Assembly (NCBI RefSeq): GCF_902706285.1
Contig: NZ_CACSKD010000001.1
Span: forward strand, 186,001 to 250,000
DNA length: 64,000 bases
Direction of reading: 5' to 3'
Source: Rhizobium sp. 18055
GTDB taxonomy: Bacteria > Pseudomonadota > Alphaproteobacteria > Rhizobiales > Rhizobiaceae
Below, in pieces: positions 16,002 through 25,609 of this stretch. A program made the translations under genes and the position numbers. Position 1 is the stretch's first letter. Every line of letters begins with the position of its first letter. Under the pieces are notes generated by a model, which saw nothing but the letters and a program-made list of their open reading frames with translations, was not told the DNA's origin and searched no databases.

Positions 16002-18791
16002 TCAGATCAGACCGGACAGCGATGTAGTCTTTGCCGAGGCGTTGAGCACGGCTGTCGCCACTCTCAAGTCGGCCGTGTCTCCGCCTGAGGCCATTCGACC
16101 GACGATCGGCGAAAGCTCTGCGATCGCATCAGACCGCCTTCCCTGCTGGACCAACAATTCCGCGAGGCTCGTGGCGGACCGCAGCTCGAACGCCAGAGCG
16201 CCTTGCGATCCGGCCAACTGTCTGGCGTCCCGCAGCAACGAGATCTTCTCGTTGTCGCCGATATTCGTTCGACGAACCGCGCTCCGACGCAGAATTTCCG
16301 CGCCGCACCAGAGGCCAGGTTCCGTGGCCAAGCGGTCTGGTAGGCAGGTTGCGAATGTTACATCGGAAAGGGTTGCGAAAACCTCGAGCTGCATCTGCGT
16401 GGCACCCGAGGCGAAGTCCACTGTCCGATCTCCGAGTGCCGCAGCAAAGCCGCGCGCCCATGCGCCCCAATGTGTCAGTCCCTTGCGGATGGTTCTGGCC
16501 AGCAGATGCGGCAGAAGCGTTCTTGCCGTCTCGAGTTGCCCGGTCCAGATCGCGACGGGTATCGCACCGATCGCAAGCCCATAGCAAATTGACAGATCAT
16601 GATCCAACGACAGCGCATCATGAGCGCAGGCGCTCGCAAGATCGAATGCAGCGGCCGCATCGCCCTTGATCCAGAGATTGCGCATCAGCAGCGACTGAAC
16701 GGCAATCTTGCCATCGACCTGGGCATGGTTGGTATGGTTCGCCCGCACGGGGCTGGCATCGCTGGTGATCACCCGCTCGAGGCGGGCTTCCGATGTTGCG
16801 AAATTGCCCCGAAAGTGCTCGCTCAATGCCAGCATATGGTTTGCGGTGATGAGGCTGGCGACATCTGCGGATTGATGACCCAATCGTTCGAGATCGATCG
16901 CATGCGCGAGAGAAATCCGGTAGTCACCGGCAAGGATCGCCTGCGCCCACTGGCCCCAGCTGGCACGGATCGACAGCGCCGTACTGCCAATCGCCGCAGC
17001 AATCGATCGCGCCCGGTTGAATGCCTCCGCCATCTCGGCAAACGGGCCGCGGGTGTGCCAGAGCGCATGACCATAGCACATGAGCAATTCGACTTCATGC
17101 GGCGACCCTTCCAGGCTGCTTCCGGCGATGCTGGCCATCGTCCTTTCCGCCAGGCGCAGATATTCGTCCGGTAACGACATGTGGAAGAATAGAGGCGCAG
17201 CCGCGACTACCAGGTCGAGCGCAATCCTGGCGTCTCCCACATCGGACAACGCCCATTGCAGCGCCGAGCGGATGTCATCAATGCGCGGCCGCAGGACCGA
17301 GAGCCACCGGGCGGGGTCCTTGCCTTCCCACGCACCATCAGCGCCGTCGAACATGTCGATGCAGTAGCGCGCATGCTTGCGGCGATAGTCCACCTCTTCA
17401 TCCGTCGCCCGCAGCTGCTCGGCGCCGTAGTGGCGGGTGGTATCGAGCAAACGAAAGGCGAAGCCGTCGTCCCTGCGCTCCTTGGTGACCAGCGACTTGG
17501 AGACAAGGGCCGTGAGCGCGTCAAACACCTGGTCTCGTTCTACTTCAGAGCAATGGGCGACATAGGAGGCTGCGGCAAGGCTAAACGAAGAGGTGAAAAC
17601 GGAGAGGCGACGGAAGACGGTCTTTTCGGTGTCGGTGAGAAGATCGTGGCTCCAATCCAGCGTGGCGCGCAGCGTCTGCTGGCGTGGCAGCGCTGCCCGT
17701 CGTCCGGTGGTCAGGACGGCAAACCGATCGTCCAGCCGGCGGGCGAGGGTTTGGACGTCGAGCATGTCGATCCGCGCTGCGGCCATTTCGATTGCCAGTG
17801 GAATGCCATCAAGGCGCCGGCAGATCTCGGCAACATGCGGCGCTTCTCGCTCTGTCAGACGAAACTCCTCGGCGCTCGCCGTCGCCTTTTCGCAAAATAG
17901 CTGGACCGACGGAAAGGCCGAAATCGCCTCCACTGTTGGCGTCAGGTCTGCGCCCGGAATGCCAAGCGTTGCCAGCCGATGCACCCATTCGCCCGCAGCC
18001 CGCATCGGCTCACGGCTCGTGATCAGCAGCAGCACGCTGGGCGAACGCTGGGTCATGGCCTCGGCAAGGGCCGCTACGGCGTCAATCAGGTGCTCGCAAT
18101 TGTCGATGAGAAGAAGAACCGGCTTGTCGCCCAGTGCATCGAGCAGGCTTGCCAGCGGATCTTTGGCAGCAGGCGCAACCCCGATCAGCGAGGCAACGGA
18201 CGCGACAACCAGGCCTGGATCCATGACAGGCGCGAGATCGACGAAAACTGTCGGGACGTTGTGCACTTCAGCGAACCGCCGCGCGGTGGCAAGCGCCACG
18301 GTCGTCTTGCCGATGCCGCCTGGCCCGGCAATGGTCAGAAGGCGGCGCGCGGGCAGTAGATCGACCAGCGTCGTCACCACATCGTCGCGCCCGAACATGC
18401 GGGCGACACTGAGCGGGAGTGCCGTAGTTTGCGTCGCCGGCTGCGGCTGCTGAGGGTGCGGTGGCTCCTCGCCAAGGGGAACGTTGAACCGGTAGCCTCG
18501 CCCGGTATCATTGACGATATAGGGACCACCGTCCGAAGTCGTTCCCAGCACCTTGCGCAGTGCCGACAGGTGCACCCTCAGCGCACTTTCATCGACGGTG
18601 GCATCGGGCCAGACACTGTCGATCAGGTCGTTTTTGGAAACCAGTTCTCCGGGCCTGGAAACAAGAGCGACAAGGATCGCCATCGCTCGGCTACCCAGCC
18701 GCACCTGGCTGCCCAACTCATGCAGCTGCCGCTGCGTCACATTGAGGACGAAGGGGCCGAAGGTAACCGTATTGGGCGCTGTTTCTCTCAT
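16002..18791 (-). CDS. Winged-helix / NB-ARC-like ATPase transcriptional regulator
   Basis: A 929-aa regulator. Residues about 8-100 are an OmpR/CadC-type winged helix (FVLNVTQRQLHELGSQVRLG, then NDTGRGYRF). Residues about 130-400 are a STAND-type ATPase with Walker A GPGGIGKTTVALATA, Walker B VLLLIDNCEHLIDAV and a GIPLAIEMAAARI block. The C-terminal half is helical and TPR-like. STAND regulators act as ATP-driven switches responding to a ligand. No histidine-kinase partner is nearby. It is convergent with the alpha/beta hydrolase homologue and divergent from an AraC gene. Confidence 0.86.
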   Translation of the reverse strand: MRETAPNTVTFGPFVLNVTQRQLHELGSQVRLGSRAMAILVALVSRPGELVSKNDLIDSVWPDATVDESALRVHLSALRKVLGTTSDGGPYIVNDTGRGYRFNVPLGEEPPHPQQPQPATQTTALPLSVARMFGRDDVVTTLVDLLPARRLLTIAGPGGIGKTTVALATARRFAEVHNVPTVFVDLAPVMDPGLVVASVASLIGVAPAAKDPLASLLDALGDKPVLLLIDNCEHLIDAVAALAEAMTQRSPSVLLLITSREPMRAAGEWVHRLATLGIPGADLTPTVEAISAFPSVQLFCEKATASAEEFRLTEREAPHVAEICRRLDGIPLAIEMAAARIDMLDVQTLARRLDDRFAVLTTGRRAALPRQQTLRATLDWSHDLLTDTEKTVFRRLSVFTSSFSLAAASYVAHCSEVERDQVFDALTALVSKSLVTKERRDDGFAFRLLDTTRHYGAEQLRATDEEVDYRRKHARYCIDMFDGADGAWEGKDPARWLSVLRPRIDDIRSALQWALSDVGDARIALDLVVAAAPLFFHMSLPDEYLRLAERTMASIAGSSLEGSPHEVELLMCYGHALWHTRGPFAEMAEAFNRARSIAAAIGSTALSIRASWGQWAQAILAGDYRISLAHAIDLERLGHQSADVASLITANHMLALSEHFRGNFATSEARLERVITSDASPVRANHTNHAQVDGKIAVQSLLMRNLWIKGDAAAAFDLASACAHDALSLDHDLSICYGLAIGAIPVAIWTGQLETARTLLPHLLARTIRKGLTHWGAWARGFAAALGDRTVDFASGATQMQLEVFATLSDVTFATCLPDRLATEPGLWCGAEILRRSAVRRTNIGDNEKISLLRDARQLAGSQGALAFELRSATSLAELLVQQGRRSDAIAELSPIVGRMASGGDTADLRVATAVLNASAKTTSLSGLI

Positions 18792-19036
18792 CGTCCCTTA
18801 AATCCGCATTCGCTGCCGGCCGAAGCCGCGCCAGCGCATGGGAGCCTATAGGCAGATGCAATCAACAAAATAGAACGTTAGGTCACTCTTTGGAACAATA
18901 GCATCCAAACGACCGCCGCTTGACGATCGTCAACGCAGTTTGATGTTCTCTGACAATTTTGCGGACTCCTGTACAATTTCGCCCTGCGCAAGACTGTTAG
19001 AGTCTGCTGATAAAAACCTTGGTCGCGAAGGCGTAG

Positions 19037-19957
19037 ATGTCTGTAAACCCGGTCCACAGCAACCAGTACATGGATTACCTGAAGGTCAGGCAGGCAGCGA
19101 CCATTGTGGCCACGGTGCTGGACAAGGGCATTGTGACAGCCACGCGCCTGACGCGCGCAGCGCCGAACCACGGACTTGTCGGGCAGCATTCCACCGAAGA
19201 CGCCTTCATGATGTCGGTGCAATTGCACGACTATCAGGGGGATCTCTGGGTTGACGGCAAGGCCGTGACATTTCCGCGGGCCCGCAAGGGCAACTTCACC
19301 CTCTACGACTATAACAGGCTCTGGCAGGCCAACATGAAATCGGCATTCGACTGCGTCAACTTTCACATACCGCGGATGGCGCTCGCCGCACTGTCGGAGG
19401 ACCTCGGCGGCAAACAGGTGGAGACCCTGAACGTGCGCCCGGGCGCCGACACCGATGACGCGACGGTTCGCGGCCTTGTCAACGCCCTGCTACCCGCTCT
19501 CAACCAGCCGGAGCGCGCAAGCCGCCTGTTTGTCGATCACTTGGGGCTCGCACTGTCCGCCCACATGGCAATCACCTATGGCGAAGCGCGAAAGCTTGTC
19601 CCGGTTCACACCGGCGGCCTCGCTCCCTGGCAGCTTAGCCGGGCCACCGAAATGATGGAAGCCAATCTGGATGGCGAGCTTTCGCTCTCCGATCTTGCCG
19701 CAGCATGCGCCCTATCTCCCGCCTATTTTGCCAGGGCATTCAAAGCCTCGACCGGCATTCCACCCTATCGCTGGATGCTGGTCAGGCGCATCGAACGCGC
19801 CACGCATCTGATGCGCACCACGACCTTGCCGCTGAGCGAGATCGGCACGGCCTGTGGCTTCGGCGATCAAAGCCATTTCTCCAGAAGCTTTTCCAAGATG
19901 ATGGGAGATCCGCCAGCGACATGGCGACGCGAGCGGGGGAAGATCGAAGCGAGCTGA
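19037..19957 (+). CDS. AraC family transcriptional regulator (paralogue 1)
   Basis: A 306-aa AraC/XylS regulator. Residues 1-190 are a variable N-terminal effector region. Residues about 195-300 are the double HTH (GGLAPWQLSRATEMMEANLD; LSEIGTACGFGDQSHFSRSF; PPATWRRERG). It shares the LAPWQ junction with the other AraC proteins at 14.4 and 20-21 kb, so they look like paralogues. It is convergent with the next AraC gene. The target is unknown; the adjacent divergent STAND regulator is a possibility. Confidence 0.87.
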   Translation: MSVNPVHSNQYMDYLKVRQAATIVATVLDKGIVTATRLTRAAPNHGLVGQHSTEDAFMMSVQLHDYQGDLWVDGKAVTFPRARKGNFTLYDYNRLWQANMKSAFDCVNFHIPRMALAALSEDLGGKQVETLNVRPGADTDDATVRGLVNALLPALNQPERASRLFVDHLGLALSAHMAITYGEARKLVPVHTGGLAPWQLSRATEMMEANLDGELSLSDLAAACALSPAYFARAFKASTGIPPYRWMLVRRIERATHLMRTTTLPLSEIGTACGFGDQSHFSRSFSKMMGDPPATWRRERGKIEAS

Positions 19958-20022
19958 ACGGTCCAGTTCCCGAGCGCCAGCTTCAAGGCATCGCCTGTTG
20001 TGCGCTGACGATCGAAAGCGGA

Positions 20023-20964
20023 CTAAAGCCTTCGATTGTGTTTGCGCCAGGCGCCAGGAGACTGCCGGGCAATCTGCGAGAACACTCTGGTCATGTGGCT
20101 CTGGTCGGCAAATCCGCAGGCGATGGCGATTTCGGCGAGCGGCAGGTCCTTCTGCAGCATTTCCTTTGCCTTGCCCACGCGGTATTCGGTCAGCCAACGG
20201 TATGGCGTCCGGCCGAACGTCTGCCTGAAGGACTTGATGAAATAGCTTCTGGACAGCTGACAAACGGCAGCCAGTTCGGCGATCGTGAATGCCTCGGTGA
20301 CATGCGCGGCGAGGAAATCCGTCGCCTGTCGTTCCTGCCAAGGCGCCAACACGCCTTTTTTGCGTGGTGGGAAATGCAGGCCGCCATAGGTCTGGGTGAG
20401 ATGCGTCAGCAATGCCAGGTTGATCTGATCGAGGAACAGCCGGCTGGTCTGCAAAGGCGCATCAAGTGCAGGAAGAAGCGCCTGAGCCAACCCGAGAATC
20501 ACATCGTCCGTCGTTCCGGGCGGACATTCGAAGCCGGCAAAATCCGGCCGCCCGACCTCCGACACGAAATCGCGAAGATGCGAGAACGGGATGTGGAAAC
20601 GCAGATTGTCGAATGGTGACCGATGGTGGCACTGCCACCCCTCACGGAGATCGGTAATCGCAAGCGCGCCCTTGGCGTGGCCGCCCTCGTAAACCAGCTC
20701 ACCGCCCCGCCACAGGCGATGCGACTGGAAATCCATCAGTTGCACGATGACGCCGAAAGCATCGGCGCAGGGAATGGCCGGGCTTGGATTTAGGTCGAAG
20801 TCGTCATAGCTGGTGCGCGTGATGACGATGTCGGACACCGTCATGCTGGACAGACGGGGCGCAGGGACGTCTTCGGAAAGCCTCTGTCGCAGCTGTTCTG
20901 TCAAAGGCCCCTCGCGAGCTTCAAACCTCGATGGCCCGTCGGGCTTGACGGGCTTGTGCATCAT
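20023..20964 (-). CDS. AraC family transcriptional regulator (paralogue 2)
   Basis: A 313-aa AraC/XylS regulator with an N-terminal effector-like region (residues about 30-200) and a C-terminal double HTH (VLAPWQERQATDFLAAHVTE; LPLAEIAIACGFADQSHMTR; SPGAWRKHNRR). It is similar in layout to the gene converging on it from the left and to the one just to the right. Two adjacent ATGs (20964 and 20961) could start it. There is about 95 bp between it and the next minus-strand araC gene. Confidence 0.87.
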   Translation of the reverse strand: MMHKPVKPDGPSRFEAREGPLTEQLRQRLSEDVPAPRLSSMTVSDIVITRTSYDDFDLNPSPAIPCADAFGVIVQLMDFQSHRLWRGGELVYEGGHAKGALAITDLREGWQCHHRSPFDNLRFHIPFSHLRDFVSEVGRPDFAGFECPPGTTDDVILGLAQALLPALDAPLQTSRLFLDQINLALLTHLTQTYGGLHFPPRKKGVLAPWQERQATDFLAAHVTEAFTIAELAAVCQLSRSYFIKSFRQTFGRTPYRWLTEYRVGKAKEMLQKDLPLAEIAIACGFADQSHMTRVFSQIARQSPGAWRKHNRRL

Positions 20965-21060
20965 ACAGCGACTTTGGTAAAAAACATCGGAAATTTTTAC
21001 AAAAAGACTATTGCGGACTCCACGCTGTAGGCGGACGTGCCTGAGGTGGGGCGCAGAACA

Positions 21061-21969
21061 TCACTGCAATCCACGCAGGCGCCATCCGGCGGGCGTCAAG
21101 CCGGTCTCTCTGAGGAAAACCTTGTTAAAATGGCTCTGGTCCGAAAAGCCGCACTCCTTTGCAATGGTGACCAGGGCCATGGCGCGGTCGGCGAGCAGTT
21201 CCTTGGCTCTTTCGACCCTGACCTGGATCAGCCATTGATGGGGCGTGGAGCCGGTTGCATGCTTGAAGCTTTGCGAGAAATGGCCGGCCGATAGGCCTGT
21301 CTGTGCGGCAATGGCGGCAACACGGATGTCATGGCTCAAATTATCGACCATGAACTCCTTGGCAGCCTTCTCCTCCCAAACGGAAAGCATGGCGTTCCCG
21401 CTCTGGCTCCGCTGCGGTGCGCTGCTATAGGTGTGCAGCAAGTGCGCGCAGATCGCGATTGCAATGTGCTGGAGTGCCGCCGGCGCTGTTTGCCCGACGC
21501 CGCGCAGGAGCGGCAGCAACGCGGCGCCCAGATTGCGCATGACAGCATCGAGTTCGCCTCGCCTGCATCTCAGGTCCCGCGGGGCCGCGTCGGGTGCCAT
21601 CTCCGACAATTCTTCGAACAGTGTTTGCGGCAGGACGAAGCCGAGGGCGTCCAGGCTGCTATGAAGGCAGATCGAAGCACCTTGCGCGAGATCTACGAGA
21701 CAGATCGAGCCGCTGCGGTAGTGGATCAGCTGCGCCTGCTGACCGTTGTCAGCGATGTCGCAATGGTGGGCATCCTTCAGGTAGAGCATGAGGAAATAGC
21801 CCCGCTCTGCTGGCAGGTCGACGGTGAAGGTCTGACCTTTCTCGACTTCGCGTTGCAGATGGGTGACCGAGAATAGCGCGGCTCTGATCGGCTTCAGCGT
21901 CAGACATGGAGCGTGCGTCAAGCCGAAATGCTGGCCTACGCTTTGTTCAGTTGCTCCGACATCATACAC
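21061..21969 (-). CDS. AraC family transcriptional regulator (paralogue 3)
   Basis: A 302-aa AraC/XylS regulator. The N-terminal region includes LPAERGYFLMLYLKDAHHCD, and the double HTH at the C-terminus includes VTIAKECGFSDQSHFNKVFL and LTPAGWRLRGLQ. The start is uncertain. The frame extends to a TTG at 22011, but a GTG at 21969 has GGGGGG six bases upstream and is preferred. It is the third AraC gene in 3 kb. The upstream 540 bp separate it from a GMC oxidoreductase gene on the other strand, a plausible target. Confidence 0.84.
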   Translation of the reverse strand: MYDVGATEQSVGQHFGLTHAPCLTLKPIRAALFSVTHLQREVEKGQTFTVDLPAERGYFLMLYLKDAHHCDIADNGQQAQLIHYRSGSICLVDLAQGASICLHSSLDALGFVLPQTLFEELSEMAPDAAPRDLRCRRGELDAVMRNLGAALLPLLRGVGQTAPAALQHIAIAICAHLLHTYSSAPQRSQSGNAMLSVWEEKAAKEFMVDNLSHDIRVAAIAAQTGLSAGHFSQSFKHATGSTPHQWLIQVRVERAKELLADRAMALVTIAKECGFSDQSHFNKVFLRETGLTPAGWRLRGLQ

Positions 21970-22011
21970 GGCAATCCCCCCAGCTGGCGCACTCGATACT
22001 GGGCCTCTCAA

Positions 22012-22550
22012 GAAAGCCAGCCTATTTCAGCATGCGCCACGAGACAATAGTGAACAGTCGCTATGTATTGATCACCATAGGCACTCAGCGCTCGGCTTGT
22101 CTCGACCGAGGATTGCAGGTTTTTCGGCTGCAATCTTGAACCGGGCGATTGCCATTTGTCGTTTCCGGTCGCATCCGGAGCGATTGGAGCGATTGGAGCG
22201 ATTGGAGCGATTGTCAGCGTTCATGCTGCAACGGTCAAAAGCAGCACCCGGAATTACGACCAAATATAAGTCAAAAAACTCCAATTCCTGGGAGCCCTTG
22301 TCGTCGAGTCTCAATGTAAGCCACCCGTGTTCCCGGTCTTCTGTTGCGCCAACTCCTCACCTTCCGAAATCATTCGTAATAGCCGCACTGATTTTTTCTG
22401 TCATCATCCCGTTTTGCGATTATTTTTCAATGATTTTATCGCGATCTTTACTTGCTTTTATTCAAACCATTACTCACCGCAGATATATATGCTTGCCGCT
22501 ACAATGTTTATATGCGAGCGTTTACGCCTTCAAAGTGGGGGTAAACATTC
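22012..22550. promoter_or_regulatory. AT-rich divergent promoter region, araC and GMC oxidoreductase
   Basis: About 540 bp, noticeably AT-rich at 22330-22545 compared with flanking genes. It holds a 9-bp tandem repeat (separate entry) and a GGGGGT Shine-Dalgarno just before the GMC gene. Small frames here do not look coding. Confidence 0.5.
22177..22212. repeat. Four perfect tandem copies of a 9-bp unit
   Basis: The unit GGAGCGATT occurs four times head to tail at 22177, 22186, 22195 and 22204. It lies between a divergent araC gene and a GMC oxidoreductase gene. It may be a regulator-binding array or a simple slippage repeat. Confidence 0.85.
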
Positions 22551-24218
22551 ATGTTCTCCGAATTGAAAGCAATTCCAAATCCCTGGTGCGATGTTTGCGT
22601 CGTTGGGGCCGGCCCTGTCGGAATTGCGCTCGCCCTTGCGCTTGCCGATAGCGGATTGAACACGCTGTTGGTTGAGTCCGGGGGCAATCGCCCGGACAAG
22701 CTCAGCCGCGAGCTTTCAACACTTGCATCTTACAACAACGACTACCATCACTCGTCAGAGGCGACCGTCGTCAGGGCAATCGGCGGAACCTCGTTGCGGT
22801 GGGGCGGCCGGTGCGTCGAGTATGATGATCTTGATTTCGAACCGCGAGACCATGTTGCCGATGCGGCATGGCCAATCGGCCACGATGTCCTCAAGCCTTT
22901 TTACGCAGCAGCGAGATCGATGCTGACCGCGGATTACGAGGATCGGCCTGCCGCGGACATCGCTGATCGTGACCTGACACTGTCGCGTGAAAGCTGGACC
23001 CGCACACCCAATGCCGCCCGGGTCCATCGCAAGCGGCTTCGAGAGCACCGCCGCCTGATTGTCATCCGGCATGCAACAGCAAGCCGCTTGCATTTCGATG
23101 CGGAAGGATCACGGCTATCGGCGTTGACCGTTGTCGGCAGGGCAATGAGCAGCCAGATAGCGGCGCCGCTTTTTGTCTTTGCCGCAGGTGGGCGCGAAAA
23201 CACGCGCCTCCTGCTTGAGTTGCAGCGGCGATTTTCCAGCCTTTTCGGCGGCGTCGGCGGTCCGCTTGGACGCTACTACATGGGTCACTTGACCGGCGAA
23301 ATTGCGACGATCACTTTTTCATCCAGTTCACGCGCGGAACGCTTTCTATTCAAGCGCGCCGCAACCGGCTCTATTGTTCGAGACCGCTTCATGCCGACGG
23401 CGGAGCTACAAAAACAGCATCGCCTTCTCAATATCGCCATGTGGCCGGACAGTTTGCGACCGGACGAGATTATCGCCGGTAACGGCGCGGTGTCGCTGTT
23501 TCACATGGCAAGACATCTCATCCGGCGCGCGCGAGATCCGATATTCAGCCATACGGTAGCAGCGTCCGAAGCCACCAGCGCACATTTCCGCAATATCGCG
23601 GCCCACCCGGTCCAGACGGTTTACGAAAGCTCGCGCTTGCTCGCGGGCAGGCTATTGTCGCCAGCCTACTACCCCCAGTTCTCCTTCGTGTCGCCGACCA
23701 ATTCGTACCTGTTGCGCTATCATGCGGAGCACAGTCCCCTGGCCGAGAGCCGCGTAACCTTAGCAAGCGCAAAAGACGACAATGGCAGTCATCGGCTGGA
23801 CGTCGATTTTCGTTATGCGCCAGAGGACTACACATCTGTGGTCAGGGGCCATGATCTGCTCGCTGATTTCCTGTCGAGAACAAACCTTGGAACATTGGCC
23901 TTCATGAAGCCGAGAGACATGTGCGCGGAATGGGTCGCCGGCCAGGCGTTGGACGGCTACCACCAGATTGGTTTGACGCGAATGTCGCTGGATCGAGCCC
24001 ATGGCATCGTGGACAGCAACTGCAAGGTTCATGACATCAGCAACCTCTACATCGCTGGCAGCTCGGTTTTTCCGACATCAAGCCAGGCAAATCCGACCCT
24101 GCCGGCTGTCGCTATGGCGCTCAGATTGGCTAGCCATCTCGCCGAGCTTGCCCAACGTTCTCCAATGCATGCAGAAACATCCGCGTCGGGCAGGAACGGG
24201 ATCGCGCTGTCAGGATAA
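22551..24218 (+). CDS. GMC-family FAD oxidoreductase
   Basis: A 555-aa FAD-dependent GMC oxidoreductase. The N-terminal dinucleotide-binding motif is DVCVVGAGPVGIALALALAD with a following Glu (LLVESGG). GGTSLRWGGRCVEYDDLDF matches the FAD-loop motif, and the C-terminus has IAGSSVFPTSSQANPTLPAV, the conserved GMC_oxred_C block. The His that usually acts as base may be in QALDGYHQIG. These enzymes oxidise alcohols or sugars; the fructose-dehydrogenase/gluconate-2-dehydrogenase-like branch is possible. No cytochrome or small subunit is adjacent, and no Tat signal is seen. Confidence 0.84.
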   Translation: MFSELKAIPNPWCDVCVVGAGPVGIALALALADSGLNTLLVESGGNRPDKLSRELSTLASYNNDYHHSSEATVVRAIGGTSLRWGGRCVEYDDLDFEPRDHVADAAWPIGHDVLKPFYAAARSMLTADYEDRPAADIADRDLTLSRESWTRTPNAARVHRKRLREHRRLIVIRHATASRLHFDAEGSRLSALTVVGRAMSSQIAAPLFVFAAGGRENTRLLLELQRRFSSLFGGVGGPLGRYYMGHLTGEIATITFSSSSRAERFLFKRAATGSIVRDRFMPTAELQKQHRLLNIAMWPDSLRPDEIIAGNGAVSLFHMARHLIRRARDPIFSHTVAASEATSAHFRNIAAHPVQTVYESSRLLAGRLLSPAYYPQFSFVSPTNSYLLRYHAEHSPLAESRVTLASAKDDNGSHRLDVDFRYAPEDYTSVVRGHDLLADFLSRTNLGTLAFMKPRDMCAEWVAGQALDGYHQIGLTRMSLDRAHGIVDSNCKVHDISNLYIAGSSVFPTSSQANPTLPAVAMALRLASHLAELAQRSPMHAETSASGRNGIALSG

Positions 24219-24691
24219 ACACGCGCGCCTTCGGCGCAGTAAAGCCGCACCTTCCCGGTCGTGAGTATTTCCAACTGAGCCTCCCCTTCGTCTCCCATGG
24301 AAGCCGATCAGCGACCCGAGCCCAAAGATCACCTGGGGCAGCGCACCACATACGATTTTCCGACATTCTGCGACGGAAAAAAAGGCTGACGATGCAACCG
24401 AGCGCGTTGTGTCGATGCCCGTCCTTCTTACCTTCTATTCATGCGCACTTGCCGCCGATTTGTGCAAACGCCTAGATCAATCAGCATTGTACCCTCCAAA
24501 CACGAAACAGCCCCAGTTAAAGCGATTTCGTATATTGGCTAGAATATCCTGTTAACCAATTCGTCTTCGGTTCCGGGATATCCAACTGCACCCTAACTCA
24601 CTGAAATCGCACCACTCCAATGCAGCCGTTGTGATCAAGGCCGATTGCTATTCCCTATTCAGGACAATGGGTTGCGCCAAAATCAGTTTTC
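24219..24691. other. AT-rich intergenic DNA between GMC oxidoreductase and gntR
   Basis: About 470 bp of relatively AT-rich sequence with no convincing gene. A reverse-strand frame of about 80 codons overlaps the GMC gene end and has no recognisable product. I see no clear terminator. Confidence 0.5.
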
Positions 24692-24703
24692 ATTGTATAA
24701 AAT
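24692..24703. promoter_or_regulatory. Operator-like motif copy 1 (gntR promoter)
   Basis: ATTGTATAAAAT lies 42 bp upstream of the gntR start. The same 12-mer, on one strand or the other, occurs exactly in front of the ldh-like gene and in the dehydratase/chemoreceptor intergenic region. It fits the TNGT-N2-ACNA type palindrome of FCD-type GntR regulators with one deviation, and is the likely autoregulatory site. Confidence 0.7.
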
Positions 24704-24704
24704 G

Positions 24705-24718
24705 ATCAAAATTTTGAT
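24705..24718. promoter_or_regulatory. Perfect 14-bp palindrome in the gntR promoter
   Basis: ATCAAAATTTTGAT is an exact palindrome directly beside operator copy 1 and 27 bp before the gntR start. It is not found in front of the other module genes, so it may bind a second regulator or be coincidental AT-rich symmetry. Confidence 0.45.
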
Positions 24719-24745
24719 GCGCGGAATAAATTGAGGATTCCATAG

Positions 24746-25468
24746 ATGGCTGTCGGCAAAGGGTTGAAGCACAAGACAATGGCGGAAGCTGCCGCTGAGG
24801 AAATCCGCGACCGGATTCTCGGCGGAATCTATGCTCCCGGCATGCGGCTGCGCCAGGATATTCTCGCGACCGAATTCGGAATGAGCCGGATTCCGATCCG
24901 GGAAGCGCTCGTGCTTCTTGAGAGCGAAGGCATTTTGAACATCCTCCCCCATAAAGGGGCAGTCGTCGCCGAGCTCTCCACCGAGGAGATCGAGGAACTG
25001 TTCAACATTCGCATCCTGCTGGAACCATTTCTGTTAAAGCGGTCGGCTCCTTATCTGACTCCGGCTGATTTCACCCGTCTGGAAAAAAACCTCGACAAGT
25101 ACGAGACGGCAATGGACGCGGTCGATGTTAACGCTTGGAACGTACTGAACACCGAGTTCCACATGACAATCTACAAGCATGCTCGAAGCCCGCGGGTGGT
25201 TTCGACGGTGCAAAGCCTTCTGGCGGAATGCGACCGCCACACCAGAATTCAGCTGTCTAACATCACCGCCGATAGAAATCGGGCCGTCGAGGAGCACAAA
25301 ACACTGCTCAAGCTCTGCAGGGAGGGCAAGTTCGACGAGGGTGCGAAGCTGATGCACGATCACATCGATCATATTCGGACCGTGCTTGTCGAACTTCTCC
25401 AGGATCGGCACGAGAGCGTGAGCACGAAGAACTACGGAAAAGTGCTTTCCCTCGCTTCGGACGACTGA
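24746..25468 (+). CDS. GntR family regulator, FCD subfamily
   Basis: A 240-aa FadR-type GntR regulator. The winged HTH spans residues about 8-75 (LRQDILATEFGMSRIPIREA, then LESEGILNILPHKGAVV). The FCD effector domain covers about 85-225; candidate metal or ligand-binding residues are in NTEFHMTIY, EEHKTLLKL and HDHIDHI. It is cotranscribed with or just upstream of the Ldh-family gene. Copies of one 12-bp motif in its own promoter and in the three other promoters of the module imply that it controls them all. The ligand is probably a hydroxyproline or its imino acid product (inference). Confidence 0.88.
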   Translation: MAVGKGLKHKTMAEAAAEEIRDRILGGIYAPGMRLRQDILATEFGMSRIPIREALVLLESEGILNILPHKGAVVAELSTEEIEELFNIRILLEPFLLKRSAPYLTPADFTRLEKNLDKYETAMDAVDVNAWNVLNTEFHMTIYKHARSPRVVSTVQSLLAECDRHTRIQLSNITADRNRAVEEHKTLLKLCREGKFDEGAKLMHDHIDHIRTVLVELLQDRHESVSTKNYGKVLSLASDD

Positions 25469-25548
25469 TGGCCCCACCCGACCGTCGTTGAATTCAGCGG
25501 CTACCTGTCGTGAGCAACAGAAATAGCTGTTGCGTCGATCGTGTGCAT

Positions 25549-25560
25549 ATTTTATACAAT
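25549..25560. promoter_or_regulatory. Operator-like motif copy 2 (ldh promoter)
   Basis: ATTTTATACAAT, the exact reverse complement of operator copy 1, lies 49 bp before the Ldh-family start. Confidence 0.7.
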
Positions 25561-25609
25561 ATTAAACCTATCGTATGACCGCGCTCCTTTTGGGAGCCTT
25601 TGGGGAATA

